A DNA stretch of 64,000 nt from Rugalucina vietnamica (taxonomy: Eukaryota > Mollusca > Bivalvia > Lucinida > Lucinidae): contig OZ024875.1 in assembly GCA_964017185.1 (NCBI GenBank), positions 33,241,456 to 33,305,455 on the forward strand, given 5' to 3'. The notes beneath the pieces are model-generated. The model made no database searches. It saw only the letters and a program-made list of their open reading frames with translations, and was not told the DNA's origin. Shown here piece by piece: positions 11,501 to 22,000 of this stretch (position 1 is the stretch's first letter; every line of letters starts with the position of its first letter). A program made the translations under genes and the position numbers.

Positions 11501-14500
11501 AGAAAAAATAATGTATTGCTAGAGTTGACCACTAGCGAGTGCATGAAGAAGCACATGAAAGGTAAACCAGGAAGAAATGCTGCAAGATTTTTGTTATACT
11601 TAGTTGCACACACAGCAAGTATGTGTACTGTTACAATTTAAATATCCTTTCACGTGCTCGTCGATCTTTTGACGCGCCTGCAGTCAAAATCGAACAGTAA
11701 GGTCGCGTCTCCACGGACAATGTTTATTTGACGAAGATTCTTTGTCACAGAAACTTTGGCAATGAGATTGTGTTCACAAACAGCATAGATTACTTATACT
11801 ACTTAGCTCGCTCAACTTTGTCACAGATATTTGACAAAGAAACTTCGCCACATAATTGAGTTTACACGAGCTTATTTTCCGCGACAAACCTACTTTGCCA
11901 GAGAAAAAGTGTCCGTGGGAACGCGGCCTAGCGAGAAATGTTTGGCTAGTTCACGATCTTCGGTTGACATGGGCCTTAGGCCAATAACTTTGTTCAAGTT
12001 TGGGAGCAGGCCTGGTTTCCACAGACAATTTTTCTAAGACAAAGTAGGTTTGTCGCAGATAAACTTTTTATCCTCGTGTAAAATCAATTCTGTCGCGAAG
12101 TTTCATTGTCAAATATCTGTGGAACTAGCTCAGTAATATAAGAAATCTTTGCTGTGCGTGAACTCACTCATTGCCAAAGTTTCTATGACATATAATCTTC
12201 GTCAAAGAAACATTGTCCGTGGAAACCAGGCCTGAATAAAATGATCAAAAATGATTTCGTCGAAAATGTGTTTTGTCGAAAATTTTGTAACTTCAAAAAT
12301 ATTCACCGCAAAATTTTGAGATTTATTCTGAAGAAGACTAGCCTATAGAAGCTCATTTTGAGCCAACAACCACTAGGGTTAGGGCATGGGGACATTTTCC
12401 ACAAATGTTATTTTCGACAAAATGTCGCGGAGGCGATAAAGTAAATATCATGGGGTCTATAGAAGCAGACACGTCACCTCGGGGGGGGGGGGGTAACTCG
12501 GAGGTAATTTTGGTACGGACGTGCCGCCCGATACTTTAAAACATACCCTATTCATATATCTGGTAATCGAAAAAAGGGACCCATTCATATATCATGCCTT
12601 CGAAAAAAGTGACCCATTCATATATTTGATTGTACAAAATTTTGACCTATACACAATTATATACAAATATTTCGACTTTCTGAGCTGTGTATGTCAGCAA
12701 AAAGTGCTCTTAAACATGGATGTCTGAAAAATTTGGTCATTCATAGACTAAATATGGAAAAATGGGGCCATTCATATATTTTGACTTGAAAAAGGTAACC
12801 TATTCATATATCTGGCGAGGCTGAAAAAGGGGGCTATTCGGGCGGCACATCCCTACTACGTCATATATAGGTAGTTACCCCCCCCCCCCCCCCCCCCCGA
12901 GCACGTCACATATTTACTATTATAAATATCAATGAAATTAATCTAAATCACACCTAGGCCTATAAAAGCAGATGTGTCCGGTAAATCTGTGAAGTGAGTA
13001 TAACACGATCGCCCAGGATCTAAGATAAATCCCCCGAACCGTCCACCATAGAAGTTTTACACGGAGGATGAACGAAATCGTTATTCTTGGTGCTTTCTTT
13101 CAAGGGAAGTTTGGAGAGGTAAACGACAAAAATACTTACAGTATATGTGTAGTGAGTTCCAATTTTGTTTCAAATTCTTTGTAGATCTAAACCCCGATTA
13201 GTAAGCCGTTTGCTCTGGATGCTAGATTTTGAACGTTTTATCAGCCGACGTCACATAAAATTGTGACGCCCATTTGCGCCACGACAAATACGTTACGTCG
13301 TGGAAAATACCAGAAAAACCCGACCCTACACGTGAAAGATGTTAAATAGCTCGAAAACGAGCCTGGTTGTCAAGGACTTTTTTTCAAGCAACCTGTTCCA
13401 AAATAATTCACGCAGATAATATCAGTTTTTAAAAAAATTTCATCGTGGAATTTAGGAGAAAAATATGTTTATGTGCGAAATCAGACATCTAGTTCCCCGT
13501 TTCCCATTGAGTTTAATGGTAAAAATGGTGTTTTTGGATTGCCTGTAGCTCAAAAACTAATCTGGTAGTCAAGGAATATTTTTACATATTCCGATGGGGG
13601 AGCATTTAAAACATCGATATGCAAAAAATAAAAAAATCGGTCGTGGCGTTTTTTACTTCACCCTGACCTTAAGTGATTCATTTTTCGACGATATCGTATA
13701 TTTTATAACCTTCATGCTAACGTTTCGATTAGTTGGTATTCATATTAATTTGCGATTCATTCCACGACCATGTCGTATATTTTATTTATAACCTTCCTGA
13801 TAACGTTTCGATTAGTTTGTATTCATATTTATTTGTGATTCATTCCACGACAATATAGTATATTTTATAACGTTCCTTCTAACGTAACGATTAGTTCACA
13901 TTAATCTGTGATTCATTCCACGACGATGTCGTATCTTTAAAGAACGAATTTTTCATTTTTTCACAGGGGGATATTATTCAATTTTGACCAAACTAGGTCA
14001 TCGTATAATCGCTTTGAACACCAACTTGTATTATAAGGACAAGGAGACAGATGGTATAAAAGACCCAGCAGATCAGTTTGTATGGCTTGATTATCAACTG
14101 GAACAGGCATCTTCAAGAAATGAAAAGGTATCGTAAGAATTATAATTTCAGCCGCCGCATCAGAAACCAACAATCTGGGTTCCCGACTAGGTCCGACACA
14201 AACTGGCATGTACTGTCACACAAGCAGGCTGGAAGCTTGAAATTTCAGATTAAGAAATAAGTGGCAATTTTCTATGTATGGTGCAAAAACAAAGGCGCTG
14301 GTCAGCTGTGCATGCTGTTGGTTTTATCATGCGGAGGCTCTTTTATGACCTACAAGATGAATATTCATCAATTACAATGTACTTATTGAACCTGCCGCTA
14401 TTAAATGTCACCCAGTCATCCTATGTAACGTGACCTATAGCATTATATTTTATGATGTTTATATTAAAATGATCAACAAACTATAGATGAGAAGCCTCCG

Positions 14501-16945
14501 TGGTGCAGTGGTTATGTCACTCGCCTTGCAAACCAGGGGTCGCAGGTTCTCCAGTCCGTCGGATGGGACTATAAACCGAGGTCCCGTCTCCATATGACCT
14601 TAGCTGTTGGTGGGACGTTAAACCCCAATCAGCCAACCGAACTATAGATGGTTGTGGCCATCCTGATTTGGTTTGACGCTCGAGTTTGCATCAACATTTC
14701 CGACGATTATCACCCATGTTCAATATTTCGTCCAAATAAATATTATGGCTGATTAAAGATGAGGGCGTTTTCTGAAATATTAAATACCATAAAGCAACTT
14801 TCTTATTCTAATAGGCGTAGTTTCGTAATGGGCATTGGCGTTTCTGTCTTACAGGTTTTGATTATAGGTCATGTCCCCCCTGGTTATACAACACCAGCGG
14901 CAATATGTCAGATGACGTCACACTTCAACGAGGATCTGGTTAACGTTTTATTGCGTCATGCTGACGTAATTACTGCTATGCATTTTGGTCATGAGCACCA
15001 TGACAATTTCCGGCTGCTTTACAACAGTTCAGGTAAAATACTGCGTGTGTTCGGTGTTCTCCAATGGCACCATTGGTTGGTAACATTTTTACCATTTGTT
15101 CCAATTTAACAACAAATGGTACCATTGATAAAGAAATTTGTGCAAATGGTAAAAGTGGTAATGACATTGGCATGATTGATACCAATGGTACAAATGTTAC
15201 CGATCAATGGTACCATTAGGAGAACCCCGAACACACGCATTGTCTCGATACATGTACAATAATTGAGCCGTGACGCAAGAAAACAGGTCATCGGGGTTTC
15301 CGACTAGGCCTGACACAAACCGGCCACAGGCGATGGCTTGAAGCTTGAAATTTCGGATTTAAGAAGACACTATGTTTGACAAAAAATAATGAATTTTGAG
15401 ATTTTGTTTTAATTCTCAGAATTGTTTTAATCATTTGCTTTGGAGCTCTTGTGGTTACAAAAATGAGTTCATATCCCTGTGGCATTTATGGTGGAACTTT
15501 TTCGATTTTCCAATTTTCAGTATTTACAGAAAATGGGAATTTTCAATTTTATTCAAAATCGTTAACGAAACGATTTTTTGTCTCATCACACACATTATCA
15601 AAGTCTTTCAGATTGTGCAAATTCTAAAAGGTAGGTTTATTTCACTAAAAATGTGAAAAATCTAAGTGGTGCAAAACTTATTTTGAGGAGTATATGTAAT
15701 TTAAGATGTTTGAAACCCATGGTAAAATGATGGTCATGTTTGACATCGATGTTTCCCTTAATGCTTGAAAGTGACAGTGTATAATATCGCCTTCTAACTG
15801 AGTGGCCACCTATTGGGAAAATAGCTGCCCATTCGGCTTACGATTGTTTCATGGTATAAGTACCTGATTGTTGGTTTGGTTTTTTCCCACCTCGGTTTGT
15901 GGAGTGGGAATCTTTTTCTGATTGCGCCTTTTCCTGATCTTTGCCTACTTGTACCTTTTTCTATCCATACCAGTAGTCTTCCATCGTAGAAAGCATCATT
16001 GTATATTTGCATAAACATAGTACTGTAAAGCACACAACTCGTAAAAGGATTGATATTTCAATGTTAACATTGGACATTTGATCTAAGTGCTGTCATAGCG
16101 TAATTCAATGCTCATAGATCTTCAGCCTGTTTGGGTTTTGTGATGCTTTTCATGTATAAAATGTCTTGTAAATGTAATATTATTGAAATCTGAATCCGAA
16201 ATGGAGACATTATCATATCAAAATGTCAAACAAAAAGTGTGCGTATGACGTAGTTTGAAAGATCTGATTACATATCAGGTTTTATACCGAACGTTCACGA
16301 TGACCTGCATTACAAAAATTGTCAGGACTCATGCCGGCTGATTTCCAGTTTGCAGGTCATAAGCATGAGGCCAGTAGTGTTATATAATAAAGTCTGTAAA
16401 CGATTACATGTAAAATGACCGTTTGTGGTACGCATTTTGCATATTTTGTTCAAATCAACTGTCCTAAAAGTGAGAATGTTCCCTCCGTTTAATATTTTGT
16501 TTGCATTTAAAATTAAGGTGTCCCTGTAATTCCACTCTTCATTGCACCTTCCGTGACACCTATAACGACGAATGGCTTCACACCTCCTGAACGAATACAC
16601 AACCCTGGCGTTAGGCTCATCAAGTTCGACCGACAGTCTAACCGACAACTCGACATTCTTCAATACTACGTCGACTTGCCGACAGCTAATCGTGAAAAGA
16701 TGGTTGATCTGAAGATGGGATACTCAGCCACTGACATGTATAAGGTTCCAGACATTATGCCTGACGCTCTGCCAAAGTTGATTGGCAAGTTCGAAGACCC
16801 AGCTGGTGTTTATTTCAAAGACTATCTAAACTGGTACAATACAAATGCTACGACAGATATGCAATGCGATGCAACGTGTCATAAAGCAATCATGTGCGGA
16901 TTTCGAAATTTTAAGAAAGATAGATTTTCAAGATGCCTTAGATGA
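6458..16945 (+). CDS. acid sphingomyelinase-like phosphodiesterase 3 paralogue 1 (secreted form)
   Basis: Six exons join in frame: 6458-6527, 6988-7183, 8088-8332, 13967-14127, 14855-15032 and 16518-16945, giving 425 aa. The product is a calcineurin-like dinuclear metallophosphoesterase of the SMPDL3A/SMPDL3B family. Visible metal ligands are D31 and H33 (TDLHWD), D90 (WTGDTPPH), N131 and H132 (GNHDYYP), H230 (IIGHVPPG), and H270 and H272 (FGHEHHD). The N-terminus is a signal peptide, so the enzyme is secreted or lysosomal. The C-terminal cysteine-rich part (residues about 395-420) is present, but the protein stops at CLR with no hydrophobic tail, unlike the paralogue at 42960-50712. Vertebrate relatives hydrolyse extracellular nucleotides and cyclic GMP-AMP or act on membrane lipids. 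The exact substrate here is unknown. Intron sizes are inflated by transposons. The neighbouring - strand gene is convergent with it. Family assignment is very secure; orthology to 3A or 3B is not. Confidence 0.9.
6767..6975 (+). mobile_element. MITE family C, degenerate copy at the 3' end of SMPDL3-1 intron 1
   Basis: It retains AATATTACATATACACTGTG, the AAAGGATTCTCACATTTTTT centre and the end TTTGAACAACTGGGCC. It ends only about 12 bp before the AG of the intron-1 acceptor, so most of the acceptor-side intron is transposon-derived. Confidence 0.7.
6988..7183 (+). CDS. SMPDL3-1 exon 2, first metal-binding motif
   Basis: Acceptor TTTTGTAG, phase 1 in, phase 2 out before GTAAGTG. It encodes YFWHITDLHWDF with the D-x-H metal motif and ends in FIIWTG. 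Its length of 196 bp equals that of the paralogue exon 49744-49939. Confidence 0.9.
7205..7396 (+). mobile_element. MITE family A, copy 3, inside SMPDL3-1 intron 2
   Basis: The family A body (CTTCGGGATTTACGACCAAG, the TGTAGCGAAAACAACAGCGC stem, ending TTTTGGTTTTCTCAC) sits between exon 2 and a partial copy of exon 2. The left end is eroded. Confidence 0.65.
7397..7476 (+). pseudogene. partial duplicate of SMPDL3-1 exon 2
   Basis: This is a second copy of the last third of exon 2: SPWNLLDEILAGAKKIKADP followed by EFIIWTG, against SPWKLLNETLAGARKIKPNP in the true exon. The frame and donor (GG|GTAAGT, followed by the same intron bases) are kept. It lacks the D-x-H half and has no acceptor of the right phase, so it is probably not spliced in. 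Confidence 0.75.
7477..8087 (+). other. SMPDL3-1 intron 2, remainder
   Basis: No transposon or open frame recognised. It ends in the acceptor TTTCATTTTCAG. Confidence 0.6.
8088..8332 (+). CDS. SMPDL3-1 exon 3, GNHD motif
   Basis: Phase 2 in, phase 1 out before GTGAAG. It completes the G-D metal site at its first codons and carries GNHDYYPKDQFPPHN, the asparagine-histidine ligand pair typical of metallophosphoesterases. Its length of 245 bp is the same as the paralogue exon 49126-49370. Confidence 0.9.
8561..8642 (+). repeat. poly-T tract
   Basis: About 80 bases of nearly pure T with scattered G and C, in SMPDL3-1 intron 3. The long phenylalanine-rich open frames across it are artefacts. Confidence 0.9.
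9105..9770. mobile_element. foldback element with about 220-bp arms
   Basis: The left arm (about 9105-9335) and right arm (about 9535-9770) are inverted: GATCTCGCGAGAATGA, CGGGTCATCTCGACCCAAAA and TTGTCCTCTTCGAACTCC each have a complement in the other arm. Both arms also contain the AATGGCGTC/GACGCCATT motif. The spacer is about 200 bp. Confidence 0.65.
9940..10967 (+). repeat. dispersed 75-80-bp tandem repeat blocks
   Basis: The unit reads approximately TTGTGATTCATTCCACGACG, then ATATCGTATATTTTATAACC, then TTCCTGCTAACGTTTCGATT. About 1.5 units lie at 9940-10060 and about 2.7 at 10774-10967. More units follow the inserted element at 13673. Single units occur near 8880. Confidence 0.75.
10680..10773 (+). 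mobile_element. LINE-like 3' end, short copy
   Basis: Contains TTTTTTCCCACCTCGGTTTT and the terminus CCTACTTGTACCTTTTTA, as in the longer copies at 15793 and 36720. Confidence 0.65.
11700..12236. mobile_element. foldback element nested in the TTAA-flanked element
   Basis: The arms at about 11700-11935 and 12008-12236 are inverted. CCACGGACAATGTTTATTTG pairs with ACATTGTCCGTGGAAACC, and CGACAAACCTACTTTG pairs with CAAAGTAGGTTTGTCG. The spacer is about 75 bp. Confidence 0.7.
12470..12905. mobile_element. foldback with G-run and C-run shoulders and repeated CCATTCATATAT motifs
   Basis: The left shoulder has a 13-G run followed by TAACTC and GTGCCGCCCGA. The right shoulder has TCGGGCGGCAC and about 20 C. 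Between them, variants of CCCATTCATATAT recur at roughly 30-60-bp intervals at least six times. Confidence 0.6.
13673..13945 (+). repeat. continuation of the 75-80-bp tandem repeat
   Basis: About 3.5 units with the CGTATATTTTATAACCTTCC core, ending roughly 20 bp before the exon 4 acceptor of SMPDL3-1. Confidence 0.75.
13967..14127 (+). CDS. SMPDL3-1 exon 4
   Basis: Acceptor TTTTTTCACAG, phase 1 in, phase 0 out before GTATCG. It encodes GGYYSILTKLGHRIIALNTN, then the YYKDKETDG segment and a DQFVWLDYQL helix, typical of the family core. Its 161 bp equals the paralogue exon 48690-48850. Confidence 0.9.
14149..14340 (+). mobile_element. MITE family A, copy 4 (degenerate)
   Basis: Retains AGAAACCAACAATCTGGGTT, GTCCGACACAAAC and the right end TGTTGGTTTTATCATGCGGA. 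It starts about 20 bp after the exon 4 donor. Confidence 0.6.
14491..14640 (+). mobile_element. tRNA-derived SINE
   Basis: The head GCCTCCGTGGTGCAGTGGTT and a degraded B box (GGTCGCAGGTTCTCC) are followed by a body ending GGGACGTTAAACCCCAATC. A related copy lies at 48430. Confidence 0.7.
14855..15032 (+). CDS. SMPDL3-1 exon 5, C-terminal metal histidines
   Basis: Phase 0 in, phase 1 out before GTAAAA. It encodes VLIIGHVPPGYTTP and AMHFGHEHHDNF, which hold three metal-binding histidines. Its 178 bp equals the paralogue exon 48107-48284. Confidence 0.9.
15043..15240. mobile_element. 198-bp foldback element abutting the exon 5 donor
   Basis: The ends TGCGTGTGTTCGGTGTTCTC and GAGAACCCCGAACACACGCA are inverted. 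The interior repeats AATGGTACCATTG-like palindromes. It starts 10 bp after the last base of exon 5. Confidence 0.75.
15293..15371 (+). mobile_element. MITE family A, fragment
   Basis: Retains GGTTTCCGACTAGGCCTGAC, CACAAACC and the following AAGCTTGAAATTTCGGATT segment only. Confidence 0.5.
15793..15962 (+). mobile_element. LINE-like 3' end, 5'-truncated copy
   Basis: Begins CTAACTGAGTGGCCACCTAT and ends GCCTACTTGTACCTTTTTCT, matching the last 170 bp of the copy at 36720-37690. Confidence 0.7.
16518..16945 (+). CDS. SMPDL3-1 exon 6, C-terminus
   Basis: Phase 1 in. It encodes GVPVIPLFIAPSVTPITTNG, the HNPGVRLIKFD strand and a cysteine-rich end (CDATCHKAIMCGF), then stops at 16943-16945 after CLR. 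The paralogue continues here for another 24 residues into a hydrophobic tail. Downstream of this stop no hydrophobic segment is visible in any frame, so the anchor is absent, not merely frameshifted. Confidence 0.9.
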
Positions 16946-17472
16946 ACTGAAATGCGAATGGACTTTTTCACATTAAATTTTGTTACAATAGAAAATTATT
17001 ATGTATATTATGTATAAGAGTAACAGTTAGATGGAACTTGCAAATACCGTAACAAGCAGTCGACTAATACGGAATAGTCACTTAGTCTACTAATAGTCAC
17101 ATCGTTTTATTACTCAAAATCAGTTTTACTTTTATTTCCTATTACTGCAGCTGGTATTGTGTCGTGTGGCGGCCATAAAAAGTCTCCCTGTACATCATCC
17201 ATAGTGCAGATTATATTTCCTTTTAGTCATTTGAGATCAGCGAGGGTATTCTGAGAAATAAGAAAATTATTATCGGTTTAGGTTCATTTTCTACCCAACG
17301 TCTTAATATATTTGGCACCATTAGGATTTTACTAGTCTTTGTTGAAACACTACTGACAATCACGTGGTATTGTTCATATACAAACCGATAAATGATCGGT
17401 GACACACACTGCAACTGATCAGAAGTTGAGGTTAAATATTCGAGTTTTCTGCTAAAAACTCTACTGAAAAAT
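16946..17472. other. 3' flank of SMPDL3-1 with a fragment of the 370-bp repeat
   Basis: A fragment at about 17120-17260 (TATTACTGCAGCTGGTATTG, GTACATCATCCATAGTGCAG) matches the unit tandemly repeated at 37700. No canonical AATAAA could be assigned for SMPDL3-1. Confidence 0.5.
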
Positions 17473-17690
17473 AGATGGGTGCAGTCCATGCAGAAATTGA
17501 ACATTTTTTGAAAGAAAGTAACATAAGAAATCCCTGTTATTTTGTTTTCGCAAACACTTCAATGTTATTGTGTTGGAATCACTATATGTTCATGGGGCGG
17601 AAGTGTTTGCGAAACCGAAATAACCTGGATTTCTTATGTTACTTTCATTCAATAAATGTTCAATTTTTTCTGCATTGACTGCTCCTATCT
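17473..17690. mobile_element. 218-bp foldback element
   Basis: AGATGGGTGCAGTCCATGCA and TGCATTGACTGCTCCTATCT form the ends. AAAGTAACATAAGAAATCC and GGATTTCTTATGTTACTTT pair internally. The two short open frames crossing it are the two strands of the same stem. Confidence 0.8.
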
Positions 17691-17844
17691 ACATATCAGT
17701 CAATTAGAGTAAATGGTATAAGAGAAAACTCAAATTTTTCATCTCAACTTCCAGCATTGCATTGTGCGCCACCTATTCCATACCATGTGTGTATCAGCTG
17801 TGTACAGGATGCAAAATTACAGTATTTCTCTTTGGCTGCATGTT

Positions 17845-17965
17845 GTCAAATCTATAGGGTCACTGAAGAGGCTTAAGTAGCCGAAACCGCGGTATGGCCC
17901 ACCCCATTCTCATTAATGTGTTTACTGCTCTTAAAGGATTTCAAATTTATTTTTATTCACAGACT
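17845..17965 (+). repeat. interspersed repeat with CCGCGGTATGGCCCA core
   Basis: The segment GGGTCACTGAAGAGGCTTAA, then CCGAAACCGCGGTATGGCCC, then CTCATTAATGTG recurs at 21795-21960 and, inverted, at 61563-61725. Confidence 0.65.
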
Positions 17966-18710
17966 TAAAAAAAAACTTTGGCATAAATCAACAAAAAGAA
18001 GATCTTTCAGAATATAACAACCCACGAATTTGCATTATGATTATCACTTATCATGCAGACTGTCACATTCACAATTAAGCTTTACTTAAAACGTGCACTC
18101 TGGTGCTTTTTATGTACATGAATTTTATTGATGCCATGAAATATGTTTGTACGATATTGGGGTAAACATTCTTAAATTCCATTTTCAGACAAATACGGAA
18201 CGTCAATAGAACCCGGATTTTTCTTCCATTTAGTGCGACCTAATTTGATTCATAATTTATGTTTCTAGCAGAGATTTACGTTCTTTTAGAATATCAAAAA
18301 AATTGTTACTGTGCGAGAATAAATACGTTATGTTTCCATGGAGCTTCTTATGAAAAGTTTCGCCCCATAAAACAAAACAGAAACGTTACTGACAGAAGCT
18401 GATTTTTCTGAAGTCTTTTATTAAGACAATCATTGTGTAAAGCTTCTAATTTGCAGCACATTTGTCTGGCTTTCTGATCATTGGGTTCGTTGCCTGAAAT
18501 TGCACAATATGGCTTACATTATGTCCCTTTGAATGTTTTCACTGCTTCCAAAGTAACACAAATATGGCATGACTCGCTACTAATTGTCCGGACTTTGACG
18601 GTTGAATACCTTGAATTTGACGGAAGTGTACAATTATTTACATGTCCGGAATAATATCTGATGAAATTTTGTAATGAAGACTTTGTACAAGACAGTGTAA
18701 CAGAGTTATG
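17966..18710. other. convergent intergenic gap
   Basis: A fragment of the 370-bp repeat lies at about 18450-18560. TTTATT at about 18417, which reads AATAAA on the - strand some 290 bases past the stop of the Roc-COR-Death gene, is a possible poly(A) signal. Nothing else was recognised. Confidence 0.45.
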
Positions 18711-19039
18711 TCACGTATGATACAGATTTTTAAACTTTTCCCAATTAACATTCACGTCATGTTCTCGAATAGCATCTTCGACTTCTTTCAGCGTAAGTTT
18801 ACCTTGCCTTTTGTTAACACAATGCATCAACACATCTGTTATTGCCTTGTCTACATCCCTTGGGTTGTTGTACCTAATTTTGTCAAGAGTGGGTTGATCT
18901 AGGTCTAATTCATATGCTAGAAATTCCCATCTTTGTCCAATGCAAGCTGCAATTTGCCCGGCTATCTTCTCTGTTACTATCTTAGATGTGTAATTGCCCA
19001 AGCCAAAAAATGGACTTGATGGTATGCTAGAAGATGTTT
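18711..19039 (-). CDS. Roc-COR-Death exon 6, Death domain
   Basis: Acceptor TTCTTATTCCAG, phase 1 in, stop TGA at 18713-18711. After a serine/proline linker, the segment KIAGQIAACIGQRWEFLAYE, LDLDQPTLDKIRYNNP, then the ITDVLMHCVNK helix and LTLKEVEDAIRE, matches the six-helix Death fold: A..lG..W..LA..L at the start, mL..W-like and L...L helices later. Confidence 0.85.
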
Positions 19040-22000
19040 CTGGAATAAGAAAGTGGAAATATGTAGCGATACAAAGCAAAACTTAACTGATTTGAGCCGC
19101 TGCATGGGAAAACCAACAATTTGCATAGGCGAAAATAAAGGCGCAGATCAGCTTCGCAGTAACTGCGAAGCTGATCTGAACAGCGCCTTTATTTTCGCTA
19201 CACGGATAGTACAGTTCCTCTACTTTCTAAATCCAAAATTTCCAGCCTCTAACCAGCTTCTGTTCTTGTACAGCCCGGTTTGTGTCAGACCTGGTCGGAA
19301 CCCGAATTGTTGGTTTTCTCACGCATTGTTGCTCATTCCGACGACCGGACACAACAAGCTTATTCAGCATCTTAGTGCTTCCATGGACAGCAAGACACAT
19401 TAAAGTGCGCAGGCAACTCTGAATGGATTTGAAATTTAAAAGCATGGACTCACCGTCCGATTAATAGTGAACAGCTTAGATTTAGCCTGCCCAGGGCTAT
19501 GAAAAGTGGTTGAAGTCAAACTATCCATGGATAAGTCTTCGTTGTTCATTTGGATGGTTAGGTTGTATTTTCAAACACATTTTGGATGTCAAAAATGTTA
19601 CATAGAAGTCCTATAAAGTGGAGGCAACGTCCGCCATGACCAAAGTCCCGACAGACTGGGGCGTGAAGCACCGATATCTGACTCACTTCGATCGCGAGAG
19701 GAGCGCTGTAGTGAGCATGTAGAACTTTTCGTCCTGCGTTCGAGACCTACGTCTGCAGGGTTGTGTTTACATTAAAGACAATGGACGTTATGCCAAACCT
19801 CAAGTTAACACCTCAACAAGTAAACATCCAATCCCCTCGATTGCTCTCTTATCTATCAAAATTGTATATAATATTTCCAGATAAACTGCAGTTTTATCTT
19901 CAAAAGGTATCTATAATATAGAAAACAAAAATCAAATTGAATCTTAGACTAGACAAACTATGATAAACCTAAGGGTTTTAAAATAGAACACTATTACATT
20001 TTAAATTTGTTTGCTTTATGTGGGCCCATTTTCATTCATTTTACCTACCTGTTTGATTGGTCATACATCCTTGATTATTTGACAGTGTGATTTCTGGAAA
20101 CCAAGAGCAAAGCAAGGGCTCAACATCTACTCCATGAGGATGTGCTTTATCAGAGTGGTTATCGCAGTAGTAGATTTTGCTCTTCTCATTATTTTCTTTA
20201 TCTGCTACCGGTTTCAGATCGTTGACATTAATCAAACCCTCCTCGTTTATTTTCAAATCATTTGTTTCCGGACATCTTATCATATATTCAAAATCTATTC
20301 GGCGCGTTCCCTTCTTTTCTCTACCATTTGCTCTATCTCCCGGGCCATTCATTAATTCCGTGTCTAAGTCAGTGTCAAGTAATTCAGTGAGCATGACTTC
20401 TACGAGCTTTCTTATTTTACCACACAGTGTTGCATCTATCGTCTCCGTACTGTCACTGTATCGTATTATGTAAATAAATAAAAGCATTCCCTCAGTACAT
20501 ATAATTAAACGTTGTTTCTCCTTTGTTCCTGTCGACATTTTGAAAGCGGCAACGTTTTCGTAAATCAGACATTGTCTGCCTTGTAGATCATACGGGTAGT
20601 GATTAAGCAAAAGACAAACCAACATCTGGAAAGCGCATGAAACCATCGGAAGCTCCTTGAATTTCAGGCACAGAATTGGTGAATGAGCGTATGGACAGTC
20701 CTTTGGTTGCGGGAGGTGTTTTAGGTTTTTAATATCGTTCGGGACTTTGGGGCAAGCCGAAATAACAAACACATTATTACTCTTGTGGTTGTGCACGGCT
20801 TTTGCTAATATACCGACATGGCACATAATATCAATTAGAGGTGCATCATGTTTAGATCCAAAAATATTTTTCAAATCCATCTCCTTGAAAAACGCAATTT
20901 CAGTATCGCCATTGGTGCGTTCTAAGATCTTGATGAGCGATCGTATCAGGAATTCTGGATCGAGAACAATCCATTTTGGAATCATTTGATGCAAGTATAG
21001 GATTTCTTTCCTGTCATGCATTTCCAGCAGTCTTTTCTCTACCTCAGTGCTACTCATGTGTCTTATTCCGACGTGATTTCTAGCTACTATTTTTGTGTTT
21101 GATTTCCGCAGAGCATCAAGTTTCTCTGTTAAACTGTCACACTCATCTGGCTGGGTTTGAGTCTTTTTAAGAACTCCAAATATTAAATCCTTTAGGCTTT
21201 TCGTTTCATCATATTTAAGATAGTTCGACAAAAGAAAAACATGGTCAAGATTTTCTTGGCATTGATACTCATAAAGTTTTCCTTGGATCCAACTTTTAAG
21301 TAATGATGCTATGTCTGCGGCAATGTTTCCTCGCACGGTCTTCTGAAATTAATAGAAATATATACTATTATCAGCTTTTGGTTTTATTTTTATTTCTATC
21401 TTAATATATACTTAGCGTCAATGAAGGTTACCAGTAAACCAGGTTCAGTTTACGCACGACTATTGAGATTGAATTCAAATCGCAACACAGAAGAAAGATG
21501 TTTCAGTTCAGTTCCGTTCTGTTCCATAATTTAAACAAAATTTGCGTGGTTTGAAATCAGTTATAATTGTACATACATGTATTTACACATTAATTATTTA
21601 ACTCAATGTCTTTTAAAATACGTAGATCTGATGCAAAATCAGAATAAAAATTGTATTTTATTAGGCAATAGTTCACCCGATAGACGCTTGCACGACCATT
21701 GCTCTTATTGGTTACCGGCCGGAGCCTCAGTGGCGATGAATCTGTGATACAGGTAACGAGGAATAAGGCGCGCAATCCAAAAACGGTTATTCTTGACTTT
21801 TTTCAAAGTTATGGTTCTCGAGTAACAAACTTTGGCTCCATGTTGCCAACTCTTAAGGGTCACTGACGAGACTTTAATAGTCGAAATCGCGGTATGGCCC
21901 ATTCCCTTTCTTATTAATGTTTTCACTGCTCTTCAAGGATCTCAGTTTTAATTTTATTAATATGGCTGTTTTACAGTGAAAGGTTCATATATATGTATGT

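Larger units (their letters stand above)
10968..13672. mobile_element. 2.7-kb TTAA-flanked non-autonomous element in SMPDL3-1 intron 3
   Basis: The inserted DNA (10972-13668) has 16-bp terminal inverted repeats GGTCAGGGTGAAGTAA and is flanked on both sides by TTAA (10968-10971 and 13669-13672). It interrupts a unit of the tandem repeat: an uninterrupted unit at about 10885-10905 reads ATTCATATTAAGTGATTC, and removing the element plus one TTAA restores that reading. TTAA duplication is characteristic of the piggyBac superfamily. No transposase frame is visible, so it would be non-autonomous. It contains two smaller foldbacks. Confidence 0.75.

Noticed and set aside
20134..20989. + strand open frames of 73-98 codons
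   Set aside because: They are antisense shadows of the COR exon at 20049-21342, which has the better coding and domain signal.
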